Part shown: positions 8,510 through 17,117 of the stretch, piece by piece
How the letters are laid out: every line of letters begins with the position of its first letter
Numbering within the stretch: position 1 is the stretch's first letter
Source of the DNA: Planctomycetota bacterium
GTDB taxonomy: Bacteria; Planctomycetota; UBA1135; GCA-002686595
NCBI GenBank assembly: GCA_002862085.1
Contig: PKCK01000011.1
Span: 1 to 64,000, forward strand
DNA length: 64,000 nt
Direction: 5' to 3'
The notes under the pieces: model-generated
Told to the model about the DNA's origin: nothing
Database searches by the model: none
What the model saw: only the letters and a program-made list of their open reading frames with translations
Position numbers and translations under genes: made by a program

Positions 8510-9025
8510 TCAGCTCCTCTCGTTCGCCTTCGCGAAGGGGAAGATCTCCGGGCGCGCGACCTCGAGGTAGTCGTCGAGGGACATCACGACGGAGCGCGTG
8601 AGGGAGCCCGCGTTGAAGGCGATCCGGTCGCTTCGTAGGAAGCCCTCGTCGAGGCAGTTGGGCAGGTCGAGGATCGGCGGGCCGAAGGGGGGGACGCATC
8701 CGGGGACCAGACCGGTGAGGTCCATGAGCTCCTCGCGCGTGGCGAAGCGCGCGCGCTTCTCACCGAAGTGACGGCGCACGGCGTTCGAACCGAGCTGGAG
8801 GCCCGCGCTCAGGACACACACGCGGAAGGTGTCGCCGACCTTGAGCACGATGGACTTGCCGCCGACGTCGATGCTCTCGCCGCGGGCCGCTGCCGACTCC
8901 TCGCTGGTGCGCGTCGGGCCGTGCGTCACGAAGCGGTGAGGGATCGAGCGCTCCTGGAGGAGCTCGAGGATGCGCGCGGTCACCGGCGTGGGTTCGCAGC
9001 AGCGGATGAAGTCGGGGTCGTCCAT
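8510..9025 (-). CDS. YbaK/EbsC-type aminoacyl-tRNA deacylase
   Basis: This 171-residue protein fits the YbaK/prolyl-tRNA-associated domain family, which hydrolyses mischarged aminoacyl-tRNA in trans. Matching features are the basic strand around GGKSIVLKVGDTFRVCVL with the conserved lysine, the helix beginning FGEKRARFATREEL, and the glycine-rich LVPGCVPPFG. The C-terminus has the family's paired strands ending near SLDDYLEVARPE. Which tRNA it edits (Cys, Pro, Ala-type) is not evident. It is transcribed toward the radical-SAM gene, with about 180 bases between them. Confidence 0.8.
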   Translation of the reverse strand: MDDPDFIRCCEPTPVTARILELLQERSIPHRFVTHGPTRTSEESAAARGESIDVGGKSIVLKVGDTFRVCVLSAGLQLGSNAVRRHFGEKRARFATREELMDLTGLVPGCVPPFGPPILDLPNCLDEGFLRSDRIAFNAGSLTRSVVMSLDDYLEVARPEIFPFAKANERS

Positions 9026-9160
9026 CGCGCGTACATGGTGTCAGGCGGGCGGCGCGGGAGGAACCGCTCCAGACCCGTGATGATCGGGGGATCTTCCCTG
9101 GTGGAGCGAACGCTCTCGCGGTGCCCGCGCGACCGAACCCGTGCGACGCCCGCCAGGGGA

Positions 9161-10723
9161 TCAGGTCCATTCGCCCTGGACGAAGCCGCGGCCGTCGCGG
9201 GGTTCGCGGTAGGCCCAGAGGGTCCGGCCACAGGCCGTCTCGAGACGGAAGTAGTCGCGCAGGGTGTGCTCGCCGTCCTCCCACCAGGGGCGGGCGATGC
9301 GCTCGGGGCCGCGGGCGTGGCGGACGCGGTAGGCGATGCCGCGCCAGCGCAGCCGGCGAGGCGCGCCGCGCTCGTCGAGGGCGTCGAGCACCGCGGGCTC
9401 GGGCGGGTCGAAAAGGCGCGAAGGGCGGGGAGGGAGGGGCGCGGCGGGTGAGGCCTCGGGGGCGCGTCGTGCAGAGCCCTCGCCGGGACGCTCCCAGCCG
9501 TAGGCGCGCTCGGGGAGGTGGCTCTGACGCGGAGCGGGCGTCAGCACGCGCTCCTCGCCGAGCCGCGCGCGCAGGACGTCCACGAGCTCCCCCATGTCCC
9601 GGTCGAGGCCCCCGCCGTCCTCGTCCTCCGCGCCCCACGCGCCGACCTGGCGCGAGGGCAGACGCCCCGTGCGCACCGCGGACACGCGCACCCGCTCGAT
9701 GCCGAAGCCCAGGTGCGCGCCGGCGACCTTCGGCTCGAGCATGGTCCACAGGTGCCGGCCGCTCGCGCTGGGGCGCGCGAGGGTCAGTGGGATCGAGCGC
9801 GGGGGGAGGTCCGAGGGCTCGAGCACGAGCACCAGCTCGAGGGCGCCGCGCCGCGCGCGCAGGAGCTCGGCGGCGAGCTCGCCCACGAGGGACTCCGCCG
9901 TCTCGAGGATGCCCTCGAGGGCCTTCACCGGCCCCTCGAAGGTGCGCTCCCGCTGGGGCGGTGTCTCGTGGACGAGGGGCGTGACCGCCTCGAAGGCGCG
10001 CCCCAGCGCCTGGTCCAGGCGAAGGCCCACGTCGCCGCCGAAGCGCGCCGCGACCCGCGCGCGATCGAGGCGCACGAGCTCTCCGACGGACCGCACGCCG
10101 AGCTCCGCGAGGCCCTCGGCCGTGGCCGGTTCGAGGCGCAGGGACTCGACGGGGAGCGGCGCGAGGACGGCCTCCTCGTCGCCGGTCTCGACGAGCTGGC
10201 GGGGCGTTCGCCCGAAGTGCGAGAGGGCCCAGGCCGCGCCGACGGTGTCGGCCACGGCGAGGCGCGCGCCCAGGCCGAAGCGGTGCATGGCGCGCAGCAG
10301 CGCGCGGCACACGTCCTCCTCGTCGCCCAGGAGGCGGCCGGTGCCGGCCACGTCCATGAACAGGCCGTCGGGTGGGTCGAGCGCGACCACCGGCGAGACC
10401 TTCGCCATGCACCATGCGCCGAGGGCGTGCAGGGCGCGGCCGTCACGCGCGGGCTGGAGCTCCTCGACCCACGGGTCTCCGTGGCGCGCGCGCACCCGCG
10501 GGTCGATCAGGGCCTGGGCTTCGCCGAGGGTCAGGCCGACCCGGATGCCGCGCCGGGCCGCCTCGCTGCAACGCTGGACGACGAGAGTCCGTCCGCGGTC
10601 CTCGTGGGTCAGCAGGAGGCAGGAGGTCGGGAGCGCGCCGGGGCGTCGGCCGGCGCGGGCGCGCCGCCGCTGGGCGAGGTCGATGGAGAGGTGGGGGACG
10701 TGGAGGGAGAGGACGCGCCGCAT
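9161..10723 (-). CDS. imuB: ImuB: catalytically degenerate Y-family polymerase-like protein
   Basis: This 520-residue protein has the Y-family (DinB/UmuC-like) palm, fingers and little-finger order, starting MRRVLSLHVPHLSID. The first catalytic carboxylate of DinB is missing in that strand, as is usual for ImuB, which acts as a beta-clamp-binding adaptor in the ImuA-ImuB-DnaE2 mutasome. A thumb-like segment around LAELGVRSVGELVRLDR contains the helix-hairpin-helix. The C-terminus includes ERIARPWWE and ends FVQGEWT, a region conserved in ImuB. The ATG at 10723 lies inside the end of imuA, an overlap of about 115 bases. No dnaE2 follows in this window. Confidence 0.82.
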   Translation of the reverse strand: MRRVLSLHVPHLSIDLAQRRRARAGRRPGALPTSCLLLTHEDRGRTLVVQRCSEAARRGIRVGLTLGEAQALIDPRVRARHGDPWVEELQPARDGRALHALGAWCMAKVSPVVALDPPDGLFMDVAGTGRLLGDEEDVCRALLRAMHRFGLGARLAVADTVGAAWALSHFGRTPRQLVETGDEEAVLAPLPVESLRLEPATAEGLAELGVRSVGELVRLDRARVAARFGGDVGLRLDQALGRAFEAVTPLVHETPPQRERTFEGPVKALEGILETAESLVGELAAELLRARRGALELVLVLEPSDLPPRSIPLTLARPSASGRHLWTMLEPKVAGAHLGFGIERVRVSAVRTGRLPSRQVGAWGAEDEDGGGLDRDMGELVDVLRARLGEERVLTPAPRQSHLPERAYGWERPGEGSARRAPEASPAAPLPPRPSRLFDPPEPAVLDALDERGAPRRLRWRGIAYRVRHARGPERIARPWWEDGEHTLRDYFRLETACGRTLWAYREPRDGRGFVQGEWT

Positions 10724-11781
10724 GGGCTCCGCTCGTCGGTGATGGCTCGCGCCGGTTCGTTCCCTCCTCGCTGGACCTCGTCTTCCCTCTCGGTCCCCGG
10801 GGGTTGGCTCGCAGGATCGGCCCCGCGGGCGGCGGCCCGCACGAGGCGGTGCACCTCCTCGAGCGCGGGACGCGAGCGGTGGCGCGGATGTGCGTCCGCG
10901 TCCGCCGGTTCCGCGCCGGTCAGGGTCTGGGCGCCCTTGGCGCGCAGGAGTTCGAGGCGCCAGCGCACGCCGCGGGCCGGCTCGGCGCCGTCCTCGCCGC
11001 ACGCAGCGCCCGTCCGCTCGATCCACCAGCGCGTGGTGGCGGCCGAGATCTCGCCGCGCTCCGCCGGGGGGCGCGTCAGCAGGACGAGTGCGTTCGAGCG
11101 CGCGGCCACGAGCTGGAGCCTGCGGCTGGCGGCCATGTCGAGGCCGCTCCCGTCCGCGACCACGGCGGTGACGCTCGGACAGCGCAGGGCCGTGTCGATC
11201 GCCCACAGCTTGCGGCCGAGGTCGGCTGCGCCGCGGCCCTTCGCGCGGCCGCGGTGCTTTCGCCGTGCCGGCCGTGCCTCGTCGCGCCCTTCGACGTCGA
11301 CGAAGAGCGAGCCGGCGAAGAGCTCGCCGTCCCCGGCGCTGAATCGCTCGGCGCGCTCGTGCAGGGTCAGCTCGAGTTCGAGGCCGTGTCCTCCGTCGGG
11401 CCCGCGCCGATCCGCCGGCCGCAGGACCTCGAGCACGCCGCACCCGCCCGCCAGCACGCGCGGATAGGGCCACACCGCGCGCCCCACCCAGACCACCGAG
11501 CGCCCGACCCCGCGAGCCGCCGCGTCCGCGACGGCGCAGCCCGCGAGATGGGCGAGGAGGAGCACCGGCGGCGACCAGGGCGCGCCCTTCGGCGGTCCGG
11601 CGTCGCCGCGGGCTTCTGCCGTTCCGATCCACTCGTGGACGCCGCCTCGCACGAGCCCGCAGCCCTCCGCGTCGGCTCTCAGGGCTCCGTCGAGTCCGGG
11701 CCAGCCGGTCCCCACGGCGCGCCCGACTCGTCCGAAGGTGCCGGACGAGCAGGAGGACGAGGGAGCCAGCGCGGGGAGCAT
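10609..11781 (-). CDS. imuA: ImuA-like RecA-fold protein upstream of imuB
   Basis: This 390-residue protein has the ImuA/SulA-like RecA-fold pattern: TGWPGLDGAL near the N-terminus, GGVHEWIG, a VLLLAHLAG core helix, the strand VVWVGRAVWPYPRVL and a later LWAIDTALR. ImuA binds RecA and ImuB in damage-induced mutagenesis in other bacteria. The last 40 or so residues are Ser/Pro/Ala-rich and lie over the start of imuB in another frame, so they are probably not structured. The start at 11781 follows an AT-rich leader with repeated TAGG motifs. No recognisable LexA box is present. Confidence 0.7.
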   Translation of the reverse strand: MLPALAPSSSCSSGTFGRVGRAVGTGWPGLDGALRADAEGCGLVRGGVHEWIGTAEARGDAGPPKGAPWSPPVLLLAHLAGCAVADAAARGVGRSVVWVGRAVWPYPRVLAGGCGVLEVLRPADRRGPDGGHGLELELTLHERAERFSAGDGELFAGSLFVDVEGRDEARPARRKHRGRAKGRGAADLGRKLWAIDTALRCPSVTAVVADGSGLDMAASRRLQLVAARSNALVLLTRPPAERGEISAATTRWWIERTGAACGEDGAEPARGVRWRLELLRAKGAQTLTGAEPADADAHPRHRSRPALEEVHRLVRAAARGADPASQPPGTEREDEVQRGGNEPARAITDERSPCGASSPSTSPTSPSTSPSGGAPAPADAPARSRPPASC

Positions 11782-11787
11782 GGTCCG

Positions 11788-11818
11788 ATGGTAGGCTTTT
11801 GTTAGGTTTTCGGGTAGG
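11788..11818 (-). promoter_or_regulatory. Promoter/operator candidate of imuAB: TACCAT plus three TAGG direct repeats
   Basis: Plus-strand TAGG occurs at 11792, 11803 and 11815, spaced 11 and 12 bases (about one helical turn) and separated by T-rich spacers in an otherwise GC-rich region. On the minus strand TACCAT (11793-11788) stands 6 nt before the imuA ATG. The spacing suggests a protein-binding array, but no known operator consensus is matched. Confidence 0.35.
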
Positions 11819-11914
11819 CCTCTTCCGGACTCCCTCCGCGGCGCGCCTCCGCCCCGGGCTCACCTCCTTCGGCGAGACGACCGCGCCCTCGACCCCGCCA
11901 TGCGCGGCGCGCCC

Positions 11915-12412
11915 TCAGCCCCGCGGCCGGCTCGAGATGCGGTAAGTCTCCCGCATCGGGCGCAGCAGCAGGAGCACTCCGAGCCCGGCGAACAGGAGCG
12001 CGGGCCCGATCACCATCTGCAGGATCGTCGCCGTCGTCTCGGCCGCTCGCGGGTGGTCGGGGTCGATGATGGCGAAGAGGCCGCCGTAGATACGGACCAT
12101 GTCCACGAGCCCCGACACGGCGCCGGCGAAGGTCGCCCACCAGCCCCACGTCCGACGCGCGAGGAGCCCCGCGGCGCCGAGCACGAGGCAGCCTCCGGCG
12201 ATGTGGTTGAGCAGGAAGAACCTGGCCTCCGAGGTCCCGACCACGAAGGCGCCGAAGGTCTCGAAGACGTCGCGGACGCTCGTGCGGATCGCGAGGTGGG
12301 AGACGAGCGCGGTCACGGCGGCGAGGCCGGCGCAGGCCTTCGCCAACGGGGTCAGTTCGATGCGTCGCGCGGCCGCGAGGCGCTCCGAATGATAAGAGTG
12401 GCTAGGGACCAT
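11915..12412 (-). CDS. Small four-helix integral membrane protein, unknown function
   Basis: This 165-residue protein has about four hydrophobic helices: one near residues 25-45, one around HIAGGCLVLGAAGLLA, one around WATFAGAVSGLVDMV, and a strongly hydrophobic last helix VIGPALLFAGLGVLLLL. A short basic tail follows (SSRPRG). No catalytic or transport motif was recognised. It lies upstream of imuA on the same strand with about 130 bases between, so it is probably a separate unit. It is divergent from the secreted esterase-like gene at 12555. Confidence 0.65.
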   Translation of the reverse strand: MVPSHSYHSERLAAARRIELTPLAKACAGLAAVTALVSHLAIRTSVRDVFETFGAFVVGTSEARFFLLNHIAGGCLVLGAAGLLARRTWGWWATFAGAVSGLVDMVRIYGGLFAIIDPDHPRAAETTATILQMVIGPALLFAGLGVLLLLRPMRETYRISSRPRG

Positions 12413-12554
12413 GTGAGGATTCGAGGCGACTCAGCGCTTTGACGTCAGCTTGAGGAGAGCCTCATTCCAGAACAAGCAGCGTGGGGATCATCCGCACCGT
12501 TCCGCAGCGACGCCGGCCCGTCGTCGCCGGCGCTGCCTCACACCGCACACTTCC

Positions 12555-14933
12555 ATGATCCGACACCGCATCCTCCCCTTCGTCGCGCTCGCTGGCCCGT
12601 TCGCCTCGCCGTGCCTCGCGCTCCAGGGCCAGTCGTCCCAGCACTTCCAGCGCATCGCCACGTTCCCTGTCTACCTGAACACCGACGTCGACGACGAGAC
12701 GGTCGCCGAGATCGTCGCCGCGACGCCGGACGGGAACACGCTGGTCTACACGGACAGCGAGACCGAGAAGCTCGGCTTCGTCGACATCACCGACCCGTCG
12801 AACCCTCAGCCGGCCGGGGCCGTCGACCTCCCCGGTGAGCCCACCGCCGTCTCCGTGCGTGGGAACTTCGCCCTCGTCGGCGTCAACACCAGCGCGGACT
12901 TCATCGACACCTCCGGCGAGCTGGTCGTCATCGACATCCAGGCCCGCACGATCGTCCGCTCGCTGGATCTCGGCGGCCAGCCGGACTCCGTGGCGGTCAG
13001 CCCGGACGGCCAGTACGCCGCCGTCGCGATCGAGAACGAGCGTGACGAGGATCTCGGCGACGGCGAGCCGCCGCAGCTCCCGGCCGGCTTCCTGGTCATC
13101 GTCGACCTGATCGGCGACGACACCGCCGACTGGGGCACCCGGAACGTCGACCTGACCGGCATCGCGTCGCTCTTCCCGGACGATCCCGAGCCCGAGTTCG
13201 TCGACATCAACCGCTTCAACCTGTGCGCGGTCACGCTCCAGGAGAACAACCACATCGTCATCGTCAGCCTCGCGCTCGGCCGGGTGCTGACCTCCTTCTC
13301 CGCCGGCACGGTCGACCTCACCGACGTCGACGTGGTCGAGGAAGGCGTGATCGATCAGACCGCGAGCCTCGACGCGGTCCCGCGCGAGCCGGACGCCATC
13401 GCCTGGGTGGGCAACTTCGCCCTCGCGACCGCTGACGAAGGTGACCTCTTCGGCGGCAGCCGCGGCTTCACGAACTGGACCGTCTTCGGCTCGACGATCC
13501 ACGAGCCGGGGAGCTCCCTCGAGCACGGCACGGCGCGCGCTGGCCACTACCCCGAGGAGCGCAGCGCGAACAAGGGCAACGAGCCCGAAGGCGTCGAGTA
13601 CGGCGAGTACGGATCCGGCGACCGCTTCCTCTTCGTCGGTTCGGAGCGCTCGAACCTCGTCTTCGTCTACCGCCTCCTCGGCGGCGGCCTCCTCGGCGCG
13701 TCCGAGCCGATCCTCGAGCAGGTCCTGCCGACCGGCGTCGGCCCCGAGGGGCTCCTCGCGATCCCCGACCGCGACCTCTTCGTCGTCGCCTGCGAGAAGG
13801 ACGATCGCGGTGACAAGTTCCGTTCGTCGATCATGATCTACAGCCGCAACGGCCAGGGTGACTACCCGTCGATCTCCTCGGTCGATCGTGACGGCACATC
13901 CGAGATCCCGATCCCGTGGGGCGCCCTGAGCGCCCTCGCCGCCGACCCCGCGGACGACACCCGGATCTACACGGCCCACGACAGCTTCTACGGCCGGAAT
14001 CGCATCCTCGAGCTCGACACCGACGCGGCCGGCCCCGGGGTCGACGCGACCATCGTCCGGGAGATGACCATCGAGGACACCTCGGGCCTCCTCCGATTCG
14101 GTCTGGAGCGCCAGGCGGCGGTCCTGCCGGGCACCGACGACTTCGACATCGACGCGCTCGTCAACGCCGACGGGACCGTCAACGTCGACATCGAGGGGCT
14201 CGCGATCGCCGAGGACGGCGTCTCGCTCTGGGCGGCGACCGAGGGTCGCGGAAACCTCGTCGGCGGCGTCAGTGATCCCGCTGACCGTCCGTTCGAGAGC
14301 CCGAACTTCCTGCTCCGGCTGACCCCGAGCGGCGCCACCTCGAACCTCTCGATCACCTCGGTGATCGGCCTCCCGCCGTCCGTCACCCGGAACCAGCTCC
14401 GCTTCGGCTTCGAAGGCGTCACGATCGATCCGGTCACGGGTGACATCTACGTCTGCTTCCAGCGCTCCTGGCAGGCCAGCGGCGACGCGGCCGACCGCGC
14501 GCGCATCGGCAAGTTCAGCGCCTCGACGCGCGACTGGACCTTCGCCTACTACCCGCTCGACGCGCCCACCTCCCCGAACGGCGGCTGGGTCGGCCTCTCC
14601 GAGATCACCCGCCTCGACGACGGGCGCCTCGCGGTCCTCGAGCGCGACAACCAGGGCGGCCCCGACGCCTCGATCAAGCGGATCTACACCGTCGACCCGA
14701 GCGCGGTGACCTTCGTCAAGGACGGTTCGGGCCCGATCCCGGATCTCGCGAAGACCCTCGCCGTCGACCTGATGGCCGCGGGCGCGTTCGATCGCTTCAA
14801 CGGCCTCACCTTCGAGAAGCTCGAAGGCATGACCGTCCTGTCGAACGGGGACGTCGTCCTCGTGAACGACAACGACGGCGTCGACGACAACAGCGGCGAG
14901 ACTCGACTCTTCACGATCCCGGCGATCTTCTGA
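12555..14933 (+). CDS. Secreted beta-propeller, esterase/phytase-like domain protein
   Basis: This 792-residue protein starts with a Sec-type signal (MIRHRILPFVALAGPF) ending near LALQG. The N-terminal half has propeller-type repeats such as GGQPDSVAVSPDGQYAAV and VREPDAIAWVGNFALAT-like blades. The C-terminal half resembles the phytase-like/esterase-like domain, with DIEGLAIAEDGVSLWAAT, FGFEGVTIDPVTGDIYV and EKLEGMTVLSNGDVVLVND. The protein is acidic and rich in Asp-Gly, suggesting Ca2+ binding. It is monocistronic, ending 66 bases before a strong hairpin terminator. The substrate is unknown. ATG 12555 is preferred to longer starts because it places the signal peptide at the N-terminus. Confidence 0.7.
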   Translation: MIRHRILPFVALAGPFASPCLALQGQSSQHFQRIATFPVYLNTDVDDETVAEIVAATPDGNTLVYTDSETEKLGFVDITDPSNPQPAGAVDLPGEPTAVSVRGNFALVGVNTSADFIDTSGELVVIDIQARTIVRSLDLGGQPDSVAVSPDGQYAAVAIENERDEDLGDGEPPQLPAGFLVIVDLIGDDTADWGTRNVDLTGIASLFPDDPEPEFVDINRFNLCAVTLQENNHIVIVSLALGRVLTSFSAGTVDLTDVDVVEEGVIDQTASLDAVPREPDAIAWVGNFALATADEGDLFGGSRGFTNWTVFGSTIHEPGSSLEHGTARAGHYPEERSANKGNEPEGVEYGEYGSGDRFLFVGSERSNLVFVYRLLGGGLLGASEPILEQVLPTGVGPEGLLAIPDRDLFVVACEKDDRGDKFRSSIMIYSRNGQGDYPSISSVDRDGTSEIPIPWGALSALAADPADDTRIYTAHDSFYGRNRILELDTDAAGPGVDATIVREMTIEDTSGLLRFGLERQAAVLPGTDDFDIDALVNADGTVNVDIEGLAIAEDGVSLWAATEGRGNLVGGVSDPADRPFESPNFLLRLTPSGATSNLSITSVIGLPPSVTRNQLRFGFEGVTIDPVTGDIYVCFQRSWQASGDAADRARIGKFSASTRDWTFAYYPLDAPTSPNGGWVGLSEITRLDDGRLAVLERDNQGGPDASIKRIYTVDPSAVTFVKDGSGPIPDLAKTLAVDLMAAGAFDRFNGLTFEKLEGMTVLSNGDVVLVNDNDGVDDNSGETRLFTIPAIF

Positions 14934-14999
14934 TCCACGATCGGTGCCGGGTGCCGCGCGCTGCGCGGAGGTCGGTACAAACAGTCTTGCCCGTTTATG

Positions 15000-15028
15000 G
15001 AGGCCCGTTCGCGCAGCGAACGGGCCTC
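15000..15028 (+). terminator. Strong intrinsic terminator hairpin
   Basis: A perfect 13-bp stem (15000-15012 with 15016-15028) and 3-nt loop follows the esterase-like gene. The downstream tract is only weakly T-rich (GATTCATT). It is the clearest terminator for the 12555-14933 gene. Confidence 0.8.
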
Positions 15029-15249
15029 GATTCATTGGTACCTCTCACGGCCATGGTGCGTGATGAACTCGCACTCCGGCGTTCCGGTGCACGGGCCCAC
15101 CGTGGCCGCCGCACGCGGCAGCGGTGCGGTGGCCGCTCGGGCTGGTCGCCGTCCGAGAATCGCCGAAGACCTGGATCCAGCCCGGAATCCGCCCCCGCGC
15201 GCGGCCTGCGCTTGCGCCCCCACGCTCCATCGGGATCCTTGTGCCCTCG
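15029..15249. other. Non-coding stretch between terminator and trmB
   Basis: Together with the terminator this makes a gap of about 316 bases between genes. I see no convincing coding frame, tRNA or operator in it. It presumably holds the trmB promoter, which I could not locate. Confidence 0.4.
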
Positions 15250-16044
15250 ATGCGGAGCCGGAGCAAACGAGAGCGCTGGGCGGAGAACGCCGAGCTGGAG
15301 TGCGTGCACGAGCCGGACCTCTCGGAGGTCGCGGCCGGGCGGGCCTACCTGCGTGGGCGCTGGGCGGCGGTTCATTTCGGCGACGAGGCGCCTCTCACGC
15401 TCGAGCTCGGCTGCGGTCAGGGGCTGTTCGCCGTCGACCTCGCGCGGCGCTTCCCGGATCGCAGTTACGTCGGCGTGGACGTGAAGGGCCATCGCTTCTG
15501 GCGCGGAGCGCGGCTCGCGACCGACGAGGGCGTGCGCAACGCCGCTTTCCTGCGCGCGCGGATTCAGTGGCTCGATCGTTTCTTCGGACCCGGCGAGGTC
15601 TCGGAGATCTGGGTCACGTTCTCGGACCCCCAGCTCGCCGACAAGCGCGGGACCAAGCGCCTCGTGTCGCCCTTCTACCTGCGCCTCTACCAGCACGTCC
15701 TCGCGATGGGGGGCGTCGTGCGCGTGAAGACCGACAGCCCCGAGTTCGCCGGGCACGCGCTCGAGGCCGCGCGCGAGGCGGGCATGGAGGTCGTCGACCA
15801 CTCGGGCAACGTGCACGGCGAGCCCGAGGGGCGCTTCGACGCCGAGCTGACGCGCTCCCTCGCGTTCATCACCGCCTTCGAGGAGCGCTGGATCAAGGAG
15901 GGCCGGCGCATCCACTACGTGGAGCTGCGCAAGGTGGTGGAGGTCGCGCCAGCGGACCTGGCCGAGGCCCAGCGCATGCTCCAGGGCCCGACGGAACGCG
16001 TCTCTCCCCGCGTCCCCGGGGGCCTGCCGGCATCGGCGGACTGA
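15250..16044 (+). CDS. trmB: tRNA (guanine-N7)-methyltransferase TrmB
   Basis: This 264-residue protein methylates G46 of tRNA using SAM. The SAM-binding motif I is LELGCGQGLFAVDLA, followed by SYVGVDVKG (motif II acidic residue) and the basic N-terminus RSRSKRERW. The family signature following motif IV, usually PDPWxKxRHxKRR, reads SDPQLADKRGTKRL here, so the central Trp and several basic residues differ. The C-terminal TSFE-type element is IHYVELRKV/TAFEERW. Length is slightly above the E. coli enzyme because of a Pro-rich tail. A GTG at 15241 is an alternative start. Confidence 0.85.
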   Translation: MRSRSKRERWAENAELECVHEPDLSEVAAGRAYLRGRWAAVHFGDEAPLTLELGCGQGLFAVDLARRFPDRSYVGVDVKGHRFWRGARLATDEGVRNAAFLRARIQWLDRFFGPGEVSEIWVTFSDPQLADKRGTKRLVSPFYLRLYQHVLAMGGVVRVKTDSPEFAGHALEAAREAGMEVVDHSGNVHGEPEGRFDAELTRSLAFITAFEERWIKEGRRIHYVELRKVVEVAPADLAEAQRMLQGPTERVSPRVPGGLPASAD

Positions 16045-16072
16045 GCGCTCGACAGCGAGGTGCCAGCTGCCC

Positions 16073-17107
16073 TCAGCGGCGGCGCTTCTGCTTCTTCGAC
16101 GCGGCGCGGTTCAGCTCGAGGACGGCCTCGCCGAACGCCTCGCCGACGCCGAGCATGGTGCGCGGGCTCCCCAGGTAGTGGTAGGGGCGGTCGGAGCCCA
16201 CGCGGTTCCACTCCTCGAGGTTCTCCTTCCAGCCGCGGTCGAAGACCTCCTGAGCCTCCGTGTCCCAGTGGGCGTCGGTGCGCACGACGGCGACGTTCCC
16301 CTCGAACTCCGGCAGCGACGCGGGTGCGATCTGGGCCTCCTTGAAGCGCAGGTGCTTGGGGTGGCTCGCCGCCTCGCCGCCGACGCCGAACTGGCCGATC
16401 ACGAAGGGCAGCTCCGGCGCTTCGAGGTGCTCGCGCACGTCGCGGATGAAATGGGCCATGTTCTCGGCGTACTCGGCCGTCGCCCTGGCGTCGATCATGT
16501 CGTTCCAGCCCTGGAACCAGACGAAGCCGCGCAGCTCCAGCTCGCGCCTCTTGCCCGGGAACAGCGCCTTCGAATCGTCGAGGGTCGCGCGGATCTCCTC
16601 GAGCATCGACCGATAGGTCGCGCCGAAGGAAGCGACCACTTCTTCGCGGGTCGTCTCCGGCCGGCGTTTCCGCTGCCGCTCGAGCAGCTCGTCGATGACC
16701 TCGTCCTCCGGGAGGCCCGCGCCCGGACTGCGGAAGTCGCGCCAGAGGCTGCGTCCGCCCCAGGCGGTCTTGATGATGAGGACGGGCTCGTCGTGGTGAT
16801 CGCCCACGACCTGGCCGAATCCGAGCTCCGGTCCGATGCGGTCAGGGCTGCCGAAACCCACGGTCAGCGGGCCGCGGCGGTTCAGGAAGTCGATGACCAC
16901 GTCGTCACGTACGAGCCATTCGTCGCCGTCACGCAGGTGCGCGTAGCGCGCGGCCGTGGCCTCGTCGAGGAGCTGGCGCTCCATGACCTCGACCCGCGCC
17001 TTGCCCTCCATGTTGGACTGGCCGGCGAGCACGTAGACGGGGATCGGGTCGGCCGTCGGCGCCGGCGCGATCATCGAGAGGGAGAGCAGCAGAGCGGTCT
17101 GGATCAT
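16073..17107 (-). CDS. Secreted sialate O-acetylesterase-like SGNH hydrolase
   Basis: This 344-residue protein has an N-terminal signal (MIQTALLLSLSMIAPAP) and then the family nucleophile block VYVLAGQSNMEG. The oxyanion region includes IKTAWGGRSLW and FVWFQGWND, and the C-terminal Asp-x-x-His region is probably DAHWDTEAQ. These match the carbohydrate esterase family SASA/DUF303, common in Planctomycetota and thought to deacetylate polysaccharides. It starts 10 bases after the SRAP gene on the same strand, so the two may be cotranscribed, although no functional link is evident. Confidence 0.82.
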   Translation of the reverse strand: MIQTALLLSLSMIAPAPTADPIPVYVLAGQSNMEGKARVEVMERQLLDEATAARYAHLRDGDEWLVRDDVVIDFLNRRGPLTVGFGSPDRIGPELGFGQVVGDHHDEPVLIIKTAWGGRSLWRDFRSPGAGLPEDEVIDELLERQRKRRPETTREEVVASFGATYRSMLEEIRATLDDSKALFPGKRRELELRGFVWFQGWNDMIDARATAEYAENMAHFIRDVREHLEAPELPFVIGQFGVGGEAASHPKHLRFKEAQIAPASLPEFEGNVAVVRTDAHWDTEAQEVFDRGWKENLEEWNRVGSDRPYHYLGSPRTMLGVGEAFGEAVLELNRAASKKQKRRR

Positions 17108-17117
17108 GGCGCCAGGT

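Noticed and set aside
9161-11863. A 900-codon frame suggesting an ImuA-ImuB fusion
   Set aside because: Above 10723 the frame reads low-complexity Arg-rich sequence antisense in register to ImuA. ImuA itself is in another frame.
11782-11914. A LexA/SOS box before imuA
   Set aside because: Neither the CTGT-N8-ACAG nor the GAAC-N4-GTTC pattern is present. Only phased TAGG repeats are seen.
12462-15035. An 857-codon open frame on the minus strand opposite the secreted esterase-like gene
   Set aside because: It is the antisense shadow of a high-GC gene. Its translation is Arg/Val/Asp-rich without motifs, while the plus-strand frame has a signal peptide, propeller and esterase-like repeats and a terminator.
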